Below are positions 47,108-55,727 of a DNA stretch of 56,947 bases, in pieces (the stretch's first letter is position 1; each line of letters begins with the position of its first letter). The notes beneath the pieces were generated by a model. It saw only the letters and a program-made list of their open reading frames with translations, searched no databases and was not told where the DNA came from. The translations under genes and the position numbers were made by a program. The stretch is from Candidatus Ruania gallistercoris (GTDB taxonomy: Bacteria > Actinomycetota > Actinomycetes > Actinomycetales > Beutenbergiaceae). The stretch is from positions 1-56,947 of the forward strand of contig DXBY01000164.1 in the NCBI GenBank assembly GCA_019116305.1. Reading direction: 5' to 3'.

Positions 47108-48166
47108 CTACCTGGACCCGGCCGCCGCCGCGGACGATTCGCCCGCGCCGGTCCGAAGGAGACCGGCGAGTACCGGTTCCAGCCGGTCGGCCATCCGGAC
47201 GAAGCCGAGGTCGGTGGGGTGCGAGCTGTCCACTGTGCCCTCGTCGTCGTCACCGAGCAGGTCCCGATGGCCCAGGTAGTGCAGGTTCGCATCCCCTTCG
47301 CCAGTGAGCTGCCCGAACGCTGCGGTGAGCTCGGCGCGGGCCGCGGCGTGCGCCGTCTGCCGATCCGGCCTGATCCAGGAGTTGGTGAGAGTGCGGTCCT
47401 CGATCAGCAGCACCGGAGCGTCCGGCCTGCGAGAGCGCAGCGCCTGCAGGAAGGGCAGAGCGCGTTCGCGCACCAGGGTGGCGTCCATGTTCGGGAGGCA
47501 GTCCACCACGTAGACCCCGGCGTCGATCTCGGCGATCAGCTCGGCCAGAGCGGTTTCCATCTTGCCGTTACCGGAGAAACCCAGCCCGATGATGTCCCGG
47601 CCGAGCCGGCGGCCGAGGATCGCCGGCAGGCTCATCCCGGCCCGGGAGGCGGAGGCGCCGTGGATGATCGACGTGCCGTAGTAGACGATCGGCCCAAGGG
47701 GCTCGGGCTGCACCTCGGTGAGCGTGGCACCGGCGGGCACACCGAGCTGCACGTCGGCGAGCTGCTTGAACAGTGGGAGGTAGAGCCGGTAGCGCCGCTT
47801 TCCCGGGGCCAGGTTCTCTGCGAGCACAGCCTCGGTGTCCAGGTCGGTCGGCACGCCCACCCCCACCCAGCGCAGCCGCTCGGTGTCGTCGGAGCCGTAC
47901 AGGTCCAGACCGGCGACCGCAGTGTCCGGCATGTGCGCCAAGCGAATCTCGTCCGGTCGCACCTGCCACCGCGCGTGCAGCTGCACAGCATCGGTCTCGA
48001 ACTCGTGGAACAGCGTCGAGGAGTGCCGGCTCAGCCCCCAGACCACCTCGGGCACCATGTCGCGGGCATGTGCCGGGAGCCGGTCGTAACGGCGGTCCAT
48101 CGCCGCTCTCGGCCAGCCGCGTCCGCGGGGTTCGCCGAGGGTGTGCCAGGTCAGTTCAGCGGTCAT
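47108..48166 (-). CDS. SGNH/GDSL-hydrolase family protein with N-terminal beta domain
   Basis: PIVYYGTSIIHGASASRAGMSLPAILGRRLGRDIIGLGFSGNGKME, YVVDCLPNMDATLV, LLIEDRTL, DSSHPTDLGFVRMADRL (catalytic D-S-S-H-P). Confidence 0.85.
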   Translation of the reverse strand: MTAELTWHTLGEPRGRGWPRAAMDRRYDRLPAHARDMVPEVVWGLSRHSSTLFHEFETDAVQLHARWQVRPDEIRLAHMPDTAVAGLDLYGSDDTERLRWVGVGVPTDLDTEAVLAENLAPGKRRYRLYLPLFKQLADVQLGVPAGATLTEVQPEPLGPIVYYGTSIIHGASASRAGMSLPAILGRRLGRDIIGLGFSGNGKMETALAELIAEIDAGVYVVDCLPNMDATLVRERALPFLQALRSRRPDAPVLLIEDRTLTNSWIRPDRQTAHAAARAELTAAFGQLTGEGDANLHYLGHRDLLGDDDEGTVDSSHPTDLGFVRMADRLEPVLAGLLRTGAGESSAAAAGSR

Positions 48167-48254
48167 TGCCCCTCCTTGGTCGACGGCGATCGTAGAGCAA
48201 GCGCGACAGGACACCGCGATGAGGATCGTCACCTGTGACCGCGATGCGCAGGAT

Positions 48255-48308
48255 CGTGCACATCCCACACAGAGTGCAGGAACGTGCACATCGCCAATTG
48301 AGTGCAGG
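48255..48308. repeat. Tandem 28-bp repeat upstream of hipB (candidate HipB operator)
   Basis: CGTGCACATC-n7-GAGTGCAGG at 48255-48280 and 48283-48308; exact period 28, ending 12 bp before the hipB start. Confidence 0.8.
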
Positions 48309-48320
48309 TACAGTTACTTC

Positions 48321-48602
48321 ATGAGGCGATCGATCCATAGTCCGATACAACTCGGCGCCGCCATCCGTGACGCTCGCCTCCGACGCGGAATGACGCAGGC
48401 CGCGCTGGCCGACGCGGCCGGAGTGTCGCGACGCTGGCTCGTCAACGTCGAAGCAGGGCGGGGCAACCGCAGTGAGTTAGCGATGATGCTCGCCACCTTG
48501 AACGCTCTGGACCTCAGTCTCAGCCTGGCATCGAACACACCAGCATCCCTCAGCCCCACCGAGCGGGAACTGCTCGGGCTGATGACGGAGGAGGACCGGT
48601 GA
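48321..48602 (+). CDS. hipB: XRE/HipB-like antitoxin
   Basis: IQLGAAIRDARLRRGMTQAALADAAGVSRRWLVNVEAGRGNRSELAMMLATLNALDLSLSL; overlaps the hipA start. Confidence 0.87.
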   Translation: MRRSIHSPIQLGAAIRDARLRRGMTQAALADAAGVSRRWLVNVEAGRGNRSELAMMLATLNALDLSLSLASNTPASLSPTERELLGLMTEEDR

Positions 48603-49870
48603 CGGCAGGGCGGGTGCTGGCAGTACTGCTCTACGGTCAGCATTTGGCCGACCTTGAGCAAACCGGAGGCGGTGCTCACCAGCTCACCTACCGTGACCTC
48701 GACGCTGGAAGCGGCCTGTCCCTTGCGATGCCCCCGCGGCCCGAGACCTATCGGCCCCGGCACGTCGATCCATTTCTCGAGGGGCTCCTCCCGGACAACG
48801 AGGACACACGCACAGCTCTCGGACTCGAGTTCGAGATCTCCGGACGCAACCCGTTCGCGCTGCTGGAGCACATCGGTCTGGACTGCGCCGGCGCGGTACA
48901 GTTCTGCCGCCCGGAGCAGGTCACGGAGGTCCTCGCCCAGAGCGGGGACCTGGTGCCGATCGACGATCAGAGCATCGGTACCCGGCTCCGGGAACTACGG
49001 GCCGACGCCGGCTCCTCCTGGCTGGCCATCAACGAGAGCTGGTCATTGGCCGGCGCCCAGGGAAAGTTCGCACTGCGGCGCGAGGACGGTGGGTGGTACC
49101 GCCCGACCGGTGCCGAGCCGACCACGCACATCATCAAGCCGGGAGGCACGGAATTTCGAGCTCAGGCGCTCAACGAGCATCTCTGCCTTCTCGCTGCTCG
49201 CTTGCTCGGCCTCTCGGCGGCATCGAGCGAGTACACCGAGTTCGACGGCGAGCCGGCGATCGTGGTGGAACGTTACGACCGACGCCGCACTGCGGACGGC
49301 CGGCTGCTGCGGGTCCACCAAGAGGATGTCTGCCAGGCGCTCAGCATCTACCCTCGGGACAAGTACGAGAGCAGTGGTGGCCCGCGCGCAGCTGACATCG
49401 TCGACCTTCTCGACCGCGTGACAACAAGTCGGGACTGGCGAACTGACACCAACGCATTCCTCGACGCCCTCATCCTGAACTATCTGCTCGGCGCTCCGGA
49501 CGCGCACGCGAAGAACTACTCGCTCCTCCTCATCGGCTCCTCGGTGCGACTGGCCCCGCTCTACGACGTCGCCTCCGGTTTCCCTTATGACGCCACCGAG
49601 CAGCACGGACTGCGCCGCGCCGCGATGAAGATCGGCGGGGAGAACCGGTTTGGCCGAGTGGAACGTCGGCACTGGGAACGATTCGCCGGCGAGATCCGCC
49701 ACCCCGCCGACGCGCTGCTGGCGCGGGTTGCCGACCTCGCCACACGGGCACCCGATGCGATGTCGTCCGCCCTGGCGACCCAGCGCGAGGCAGCGGCCGA
49801 GCTCGGCCCCCGGCTGCTCGATCCGCTGGCGGCACACTGCGAGGCCGTGGCCGGCGGGCTCAACCGCTGA
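48599..49870 (+). CDS. hipA: HipA-family serine/threonine kinase toxin
   Basis: ALLEHIGLDCAGAVQF, SLAGAQGKFALR, HIIKPGG, EYTEFDGEPAIVVERYDRR, LILNYLLGAPDAHAKNYSLLL, LAPLYDVASGFPY. Confidence 0.93.
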   Translation: MTAGRVLAVLLYGQHLADLEQTGGGAHQLTYRDLDAGSGLSLAMPPRPETYRPRHVDPFLEGLLPDNEDTRTALGLEFEISGRNPFALLEHIGLDCAGAVQFCRPEQVTEVLAQSGDLVPIDDQSIGTRLRELRADAGSSWLAINESWSLAGAQGKFALRREDGGWYRPTGAEPTTHIIKPGGTEFRAQALNEHLCLLAARLLGLSAASSEYTEFDGEPAIVVERYDRRRTADGRLLRVHQEDVCQALSIYPRDKYESSGGPRAADIVDLLDRVTTSRDWRTDTNAFLDALILNYLLGAPDAHAKNYSLLLIGSSVRLAPLYDVASGFPYDATEQHGLRRAAMKIGGENRFGRVERRHWERFAGEIRHPADALLARVADLATRAPDAMSSALATQREAAAELGPRLLDPLAAHCEAVAGGLNR

Positions 49871-49902
49871 TCCGCGCCACCTGCGAGCCCGGGCGCACCG
49901 AC

Positions 49903-50256
49903 TTACGCCGGTGTGGTGGGGAGACCGACCGCGGTGAGCTGGTCCTCCAGGCTGAAGATCTCCGGCAGCACCTCGAATCCCTCGTCCGGGTTGCCGGGGT
50001 CGACGAAGTACTGCTCCATGCACGCCTGCCAGCGCGCGTTCACCTGGGTGCGGGCCATCGCCGCCTGCGCGTCGTCGTAGTCGTCGGCCTCGAAGTGGCC
50101 GACCAGCAGACCGTCCGCGCTCAGGTAGAGCCGGTAGTGCCGCCAGCCGGAGTCCCGCAGCGCCTGGAGCATCTCCGGCCAAACGGCGGCGTGCGCCGCG
50201 GTGTACTCCTCCAGGGCCTCGGGTCGGACCCGGTTGATGAAACAGTAGCGGGGCAT
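49903..50256 (-). CDS. rhaM: L-rhamnose mutarotase
   Basis: RYCFINRVRPEALEEYTAAHAAVWPEMLQALRDSGWRHYRLYLSADGLLVGHFEADDY...MEQYFVDPGNPDEGFEVLPEIFSLE. Confidence 0.92.
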   Translation of the reverse strand: MPRYCFINRVRPEALEEYTAAHAAVWPEMLQALRDSGWRHYRLYLSADGLLVGHFEADDYDDAQAAMARTQVNARWQACMEQYFVDPGNPDEGFEVLPEIFSLEDQLTAVGLPTTPA

Positions 50257-50476
50257 CGCAGCGCTCCTTCGGGAGGGGGTCAGGGCGGGGTCCGTCAGTA
50301 CGGACGCCGGCGTTCGTCACGGTACTCGACGGCGCAGCGGAGCCTGCGCTCGACGGCGCCGCCGGAGCCAGTCCTCGTCGGTGCATCGCCCCGACCACCA
50401 TCCGGTCCGCCGCCTCGGCTCGCGCACCGGGTGTGGTGGGATGGCTGCATCAGCCGCGCCGAACAGGAGCTCAACG

Positions 50477-51676
50477 ATGCCCTCTCCCGACTCGCTGCCG
50501 ACCTGGGCACTGGAGGCGAGCCTTGGAATCTTTGTCCACTGGGGTGCGTATTCGGTACCGGCCTGGGCCGAGACCACGGGCGCCCTGGGCACGGTGCCCG
50601 ATGATGAGTGGTTCACCCACAACGCCTATGCCGAGTGGTACGCGAACACGATCCGGATCCCCGGGTCCCCGGCCGCTGAGCACCACACGAGCGTCCATGG
50701 CGGGCGCCCGTACCAGGACTTCCTGGAGCAGTGGCGGGCGGAACACTACGACCCGGTCGACTGGGCAGAACTGTTCCGATCCGCGGGCGCGGACTATGTC
50801 ATTCCGGTGACCAAGCACCACGACGGCATCTGTCTCTGGGACGCCCCGGGCGCTGGGGCACCCACCACCGTGGCCGCCGGCCCCGGGCGCGACCTGCTCG
50901 CCCCGCTCGCCCGCGCCACCCGGGCGGCCGGGATGCGCTTCGGCGTCTACTACTCCGGCGGGTTGGACTGGGCGTTTGCCGAGCACCCACCGATCACCCG
51001 GGACGCGGACCTGGACCGGCACCGGCCGATCGGTGCCGACTATGCCGCGTACGCCACAGCGCAGGTGACCGACCTGATCGACCGGTACCAGCCGTCGGTG
51101 CTGTGGAACGACATCAACTGGCCGGAGGCGGGCAAGGAGGATGGTTCGCTGCAGCGGCTGCTGGCGCACTACCGCGAGGTGGTGCCGGACGGGATCGTCA
51201 ACGACCGCTGGGGTGCTCCGGTGTGGGACTACCGCACCAGCGAGTACTCCCACGATGTGGCAAACGAGGCCGGCCACCACTGGGAGCACACCCGCGGTCT
51301 GGGCTTCTCCTTCGGGTTCAACCAGATCGAGGACGCCGCGCTCACCCTGTCCCCGCGCGAGCTCGCCCTGCTCTATGCCGATGTAGTCTCCCGCGGCGGT
51401 CGACTGCTGCTGAACGTGGGCCCGGAAGCCTCCGGGCGCATTCCCGAGGTACAGCGGCGCACGCTCGAGGGCGTCGGCGCGTTCATGGCCGCGGCCAAGC
51501 CGCTCACTACCGCCCGCAAGCCGTTGGAACCAGGTGCCGTGACCGTCCAGGGCACTGACTGGTGGCGGGCCTGGAGCCACGGCGAGGAGGTGGTGGTCGT
51601 CGCGGACCGCGAGGACGTGCAGGCCGAGGCGGCGGACGGTCGGGCGGTGACGGTGCTGGCCCTGCCGGAGGAGTAG
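50477..51676 (+). CDS. GH29 alpha-L-fucosidase-like protein (no signal peptide)
   Basis: LGIFVHWGAYSVPAWAE, NTIRIPGSPAAEHHTSVHGGRPYQDFLEQWRAEHYDPVDWAELFRSAGADYVIPVTKHHDGICLWDA, FGVYYSGGLDWAF, LWNDINWPEAGK, GGRLLLNVGPEASGRIPEVQ. Confidence 0.92.
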   Translation: MPSPDSLPTWALEASLGIFVHWGAYSVPAWAETTGALGTVPDDEWFTHNAYAEWYANTIRIPGSPAAEHHTSVHGGRPYQDFLEQWRAEHYDPVDWAELFRSAGADYVIPVTKHHDGICLWDAPGAGAPTTVAAGPGRDLLAPLARATRAAGMRFGVYYSGGLDWAFAEHPPITRDADLDRHRPIGADYAAYATAQVTDLIDRYQPSVLWNDINWPEAGKEDGSLQRLLAHYREVVPDGIVNDRWGAPVWDYRTSEYSHDVANEAGHHWEHTRGLGFSFGFNQIEDAALTLSPRELALLYADVVSRGGRLLLNVGPEASGRIPEVQRRTLEGVGAFMAAAKPLTTARKPLEPGAVTVQGTDWWRAWSHGEEVVVVADREDVQAEAADGRAVTVLALPEE

Positions 51677-51703
51677 CGCCCAGGCGCCTGCGGCACGGGC
51701 AGC

Positions 51704-54280
51704 TCAGACCAGCTGTGGCACCACGAACACCCCGGTGCAGGTCGGCTCGACGGCCTGATCGATCTCCTGCATCGTGAACCGCCGTCCATAGGCAGCGGTC
51801 GCGGCCTCGTACACCGCCCGCCACTCGGCCGACCGCATCCCGGCCACCGAGGTTCCGCTCACCGCCAGCTCGATCCGGTTCTCCCCCGGGTGCAGCAGGT
51901 GCCCCACTGCGAGCCGGTACGGATGGCACCACAGCACCCCGGCGTCGTGGCCGTTCACCCGGACCTGAGCGACGACCCCAACCGGTTCGGCGGCGCGGGC
52001 CTGGAACGACTGCGGTTGGCGTGCGGTGCGCGCCGGCACCGGGAGCCCGGTGGGGTCCAGCACCAGGTCGGCCGGCAGCGGCTCGCTGAGCACCACCGTG
52101 GATGTGTAGGTGGCGGTCCCGACCACCCCGTCCAGACCGTCCTCCTCCCACACATGGGGCATTGTCACCACCCGGCTGCCTCCCTGCGGATCGGTGAGTT
52201 GCCAGACCGGGAGCGGGATCGGCGGGACCCCGGAACGGTCAGCGCTCCGGTGGCTGCGGTGCACACCCCCGGCGGCATCGGCGACCTCGTCCCGGGTGCC
52301 TGGGGCCTCCGGTGAGGTCACCACCAGCAGGGCCTGGTAGGGAGCCAGTGCCAGCAGGATCGGTCCGGTGCCACGGCGGACGACCCGGCCGTGCCGGCCG
52401 TCCCAGATCTCCCAGGACCGGTACGGCTGCCGCGGCTGCACCGTGGTCTGCACCGGCTCCGGGCCGGTGTTCGCCACAGCGTAGAGCTCGCCGTGTTCGT
52501 GGCTGCGGTGCACGGCTGCCACGTCCGCGGCATCGACCACCAGATCCGGTGCGACGACCGTCCCCAACGTGGTGACCAGCTCGTCAGCGGGCACGTGAGT
52601 CGCCTCGGGCAGGACGTCGGCATCCACCACCAGCACCGGCACTCCAGCCGCGCGCAGCGCGGCCAACTGGCGTTCGTCGTCGGCCGAGAGCATCGTGCTG
52701 CCGGCGAGCACCACCGCCCGGTGCCGGCGCACGATCGACTCGGTCGAGGTCTGCGCATCGACCACATCGAAGTCGTAGCCCGCCGCGCGGAGCGCGGCGG
52801 GCACCTGGTCGCCGATCCGCGCCGTACTGTCCTTCCACAGGTTCGCCGCACGCTGGGGGCCGAAGCCGGCGTAGCTGTCCTGGTAGGGCAGCCAGAGCGC
52901 GACGTCGGCAACATGCTCGCCCGTGCGCAGCGCCGCGCACATCCGGCTGAGGTAGCCAAGGAGCGCGGGCGCCGCAGCCCACCACGCGTTCCGGTCGCAG
53001 AGGGCACCGGCGGCGTAGAACGCCCAGCCCGGGTCCACGGCGTCCCGGGGGGAGTACGGCCACCCGTGGCCGATGAACTGGTTCACCCCGGAGAGCAGGT
53101 GCTCGTGCGCCTCTCCTTGCAGGTCGATCGGGCGGGCCCGGAAGGACGGCGAGTTCACCCAGGTCCAGGTCTCCGAGGAGACCACCGCGGTGCCCAGGTG
53201 GTGTGCGGCGGAGGATGCCCACTTCGTCTCCGGGATCCCGCGCCACCCCCAGCCCTCGCCCTCGATCAGGTCCGCGTGCCGATAGCCGCTAACCCGTGCC
53301 GGGGGCTGGCCGTAGTTCTGCACCCGGAACGCCACACCGTGCTCGCGGGACCAGGTATGCACAGTGGCGAGAAAGTTCTCCTCCTGCAGTTCCGACAGCG
53401 TCCGGTAGTAGTCGGCCCGCAGGCCGGCCCCCTCAGGCTGCTCGCTCTGCAGGCGGAAGAGCACCGGCAGCGGGTCGTAGCCGCGGCGGGCCCGGAACTC
53501 CTCGAGCACCGTGGGCGTCCAGTCGGCCCGGTAGACCTCGAGGCTGTCACAGAACACAGCGGTGACCTGCTCCGGCCCCGCTGCCGCCAGCAGCGGCTCG
53601 GCCACCGACTGCAGGTGGTGCTCGGTCGCGGCTCGGGAGAAGTGGTCCAGGACCGGGCCCTCAGCACCGGCGGCGGAGCGCTTCACCTGCTGGCCGGTCG
53701 GCCCGGCGATCGCCAGCAGCACGACCCGTGGCCCCGTGCCGGCCGACACCAGCAGCTCCTCGCCGACGATCTCCAGCAACTCCCAGCCGAGGTCTCGCTC
53801 GCCCGGGGCGCCGTCCGCAACGTAGGCGGCCACCACCGACTCCCCCGGCCACCGCGCGCCCAGCGGCATCCGCAGCGCCTCCGGGCCGATACCGCGCACG
53901 TCCCAGTGCAGCCGCTGCGCGGCCAGCTCAGTGGGCACGTGCGCCCCACCGTAGGACCAGCCGCTGCCCAGGGTCAGGTCGAAGCGGAGCCCGAGCTCGC
54001 CGGCCCGCCGGGCGGCATGGCCCACCAGGTCCAGGTGCTCCGGTGAACAGAACTCCGGGCCCGGGTCCGGGCCGAGCGGGTAGACGAACGCCACCTCGAC
54101 CCCGCCGATCCCGGACCGGTGCATCGAGGCCAGCTGATCATCGATCCCGGCGGTGGTGACCGCCCCGGAGAACCACCACCAGCGCACCATCGGCCGGGTG
54201 TCGGCCGGTGGTGCGCTGAAAGCGGCAAAGACGTCAGGGAGCACGGCGCTCCCGGGCGCGGCGTCCTCACCGAGCGGCAT
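51704..54280 (-). CDS. GH106-like alpha-L-rhamnosidase (no signal peptide)
   Basis: TRPMVRWWWFSGAVTTAGIDDQLASMHRSGIGGVEVAFVYPLG, GLRFDLTLGSGWSYGGAHV, VFCDSLEVYRADWTPTVLEEFRARRGYD, FRVQNYGQPPA, SSETWTWVNSPSFRARPIDLQGEAHEHLLSGVNQFIGHGWPYSPRD. ATG at 54280 overlaps rhaB. Confidence 0.85.
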   Translation of the reverse strand: MPLGEDAAPGSAVLPDVFAAFSAPPADTRPMVRWWWFSGAVTTAGIDDQLASMHRSGIGGVEVAFVYPLGPDPGPEFCSPEHLDLVGHAARRAGELGLRFDLTLGSGWSYGGAHVPTELAAQRLHWDVRGIGPEALRMPLGARWPGESVVAAYVADGAPGERDLGWELLEIVGEELLVSAGTGPRVVLLAIAGPTGQQVKRSAAGAEGPVLDHFSRAATEHHLQSVAEPLLAAAGPEQVTAVFCDSLEVYRADWTPTVLEEFRARRGYDPLPVLFRLQSEQPEGAGLRADYYRTLSELQEENFLATVHTWSREHGVAFRVQNYGQPPARVSGYRHADLIEGEGWGWRGIPETKWASSAAHHLGTAVVSSETWTWVNSPSFRARPIDLQGEAHEHLLSGVNQFIGHGWPYSPRDAVDPGWAFYAAGALCDRNAWWAAAPALLGYLSRMCAALRTGEHVADVALWLPYQDSYAGFGPQRAANLWKDSTARIGDQVPAALRAAGYDFDVVDAQTSTESIVRRHRAVVLAGSTMLSADDERQLAALRAAGVPVLVVDADVLPEATHVPADELVTTLGTVVAPDLVVDAADVAAVHRSHEHGELYAVANTGPEPVQTTVQPRQPYRSWEIWDGRHGRVVRRGTGPILLALAPYQALLVVTSPEAPGTRDEVADAAGGVHRSHRSADRSGVPPIPLPVWQLTDPQGGSRVVTMPHVWEEDGLDGVVGTATYTSTVVLSEPLPADLVLDPTGLPVPARTARQPQSFQARAAEPVGVVAQVRVNGHDAGVLWCHPYRLAVGHLLHPGENRIELAVSGTSVAGMRSAEWRAVYEAATAAYGRRFTMQEIDQAVEPTCTGVFVVPQLV

Positions 54281-55727
54281 CGGGCTCCTGCCAGGCGCGG
54301 TGTTCGTCCGGATCGGGCTGGTAGCGGCGCACCTGCGCGCTGCGCGCGGCCACAGCGCGCAGCGCGGTCCGGTCGCCGGTGAGCACGCCGGCCGCCCGGG
54401 CCTGCACCAGGGCGTTACCCAGCGCGGTGCCCTCCGCCGGACCGGCCACCACCGGCAGGCCGGTGGCATCGGCGGTCGCCTGGCAGAGCAGCTCGTTCTG
54501 CGAGCCACCACCGACCACGTGCACCACGGACACCTGCTTGCCGGAGAGCCGGACGGCGTCCCCGATCGCCCGCCGGTAGGCCAGCGCCAGGGAGTCGATC
54601 ACGCACCGGGCGAACTCCGCCGGGGTATCCGGCTCCACCTGCCCGGTGGCGCGGGCGTGCGCGCGCAGCCGGGCGGGCATGTCCCCGGGCGGCATGAAGT
54701 CCGGATGGTCCACGTCCACCACGGTGCGCCGGGCCGGTAGTGCGGCGGCCTCGGCGAGCAGCTCGGCCAAGTCCACCTCGCTGCCCGCCTCGGCCCAGGT
54801 GCGCTGACACTCCGACAGCACCCACAGCCCCATCACGTTGCGCAGGTAGCGGACGCGGGCGTCCACACCGAGCTCGTTGGTGAAGTTCGCGGTCCGGGAT
54901 GCCTCGGTGAGCACCGGATCGGTCAGCTCCACTCCCACCAGGGACCAAGTGCCGGAGGAGATGTAGGCGAAGTCCTCCGCCTCGGCCGGTACGGCGAGCA
55001 CCGCGGAGGCGGTGTCGTGCGAACCGACGGCGTACACGGTCACCGGACCGAGCCCGGTCTCCGCCTGGGTCTCCTCGGTCAGCGTGCCGATCGGCGTGCC
55101 CGGGTCCACCACCGGGGCGAGCAGGTCCGCAGGAACGCCGACGGCGGCCCGCAGCTGATCCGACCAGGTGCGGGTGCGTTGGTCCAACAGTGCCGTGGTG
55201 GAGGCGTTGGTCAGCTCAGCCACCTGGTTCCCGGTGAGCCAGTAGCCGAGCAGGTCCGGCAGCAGCAACGCCCGCGCGGCGCGGTCCCAGAGCGGTCCGC
55301 GCCGCTCGGCGGCGAGCTGGTAGATGGTGTTGAACGGCAGGTGCTGCATCCCGCTGATCGCGTACAGCCGCTCGGGGCTGACCTGAGCGTGCACCGCCTC
55401 GATCACCGGGGCGGTCCGCTCGTCCCGGTAGGCGACCGGTTCGGCGAGCAGCTGGCCGTCGGAGTCGAGCAGACCGTAGTCCACCGCCCAGGAGTCGATC
55501 CCGATGCCGTCCAAGTCCCCCTCGTCCGCGGCCGCCCGCAGCCCGGTGAGCACCTCAGCGAACAGGGAGGACACATTCCACCGCAACGCTCCGCCGTCGT
55601 GAGCAGCCTCGTTGGCGAACCGGTGCACCTCACGCAACACCACGCCGTCGGGGCTCACCTCCGCCCGGATCACCCGCCCGGAGGTGGCGCCCAGATCGAC
55701 AGCGGCGAAGACGCCGGAGCCCGCCAT
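54267..55727 (-). CDS. rhaB: Rhamnulokinase
   Basis: FAAVDLGATSGRVIRAEV, IGIDSWAVDYGLLDSDGQLLAEPVAYRDERT, ISGMQHLPFNTIYQLAAER, LLLPDLLGYWLTGNQVAELTNASTTALLDQRTRTW, VVGGGSQNELLCQATADATGLPVVAGPAEGTALGNALVQARA. Confidence 0.95.
   Translation of the reverse strand: MAGSGVFAAVDLGATSGRVIRAEVSPDGVVLREVHRFANEAAHDGGALRWNVSSLFAEVLTGLRAAADEGDLDGIGIDSWAVDYGLLDSDGQLLAEPVAYRDERTAPVIEAVHAQVSPERLYAISGMQHLPFNTIYQLAAERRGPLWDRAARALLLPDLLGYWLTGNQVAELTNASTTALLDQRTRTWSDQLRAAVGVPADLLAPVVDPGTPIGTLTEETQAETGLGPVTVYAVGSHDTASAVLAVPAEAEDFAYISSGTWSLVGVELTDPVLTEASRTANFTNELGVDARVRYLRNVMGLWVLSECQRTWAEAGSEVDLAELLAEAAALPARRTVVDVDHPDFMPPGDMPARLRAHARATGQVEPDTPAEFARCVIDSLALAYRRAIGDAVRLSGKQVSVVHVVGGGSQNELLCQATADATGLPVVAGPAEGTALGNALVQARAAGVLTGDRTALRAVAARSAQVRRYQPDPDEHRAWQEPDAAR

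Noticed and set aside
50300-50317. ACGGACGCCGGCGTTCGT near-palindrome between rhaM and GH29
   Set aside because: Short GC-rich near-palindromes are expected often in this DNA; no second copy or promoter context was found.
52391-54046. 551-aa plus-strand ORF opposite GH106
   Set aside because: Antisense to a GH106-like protein; no coherent domain sequence.
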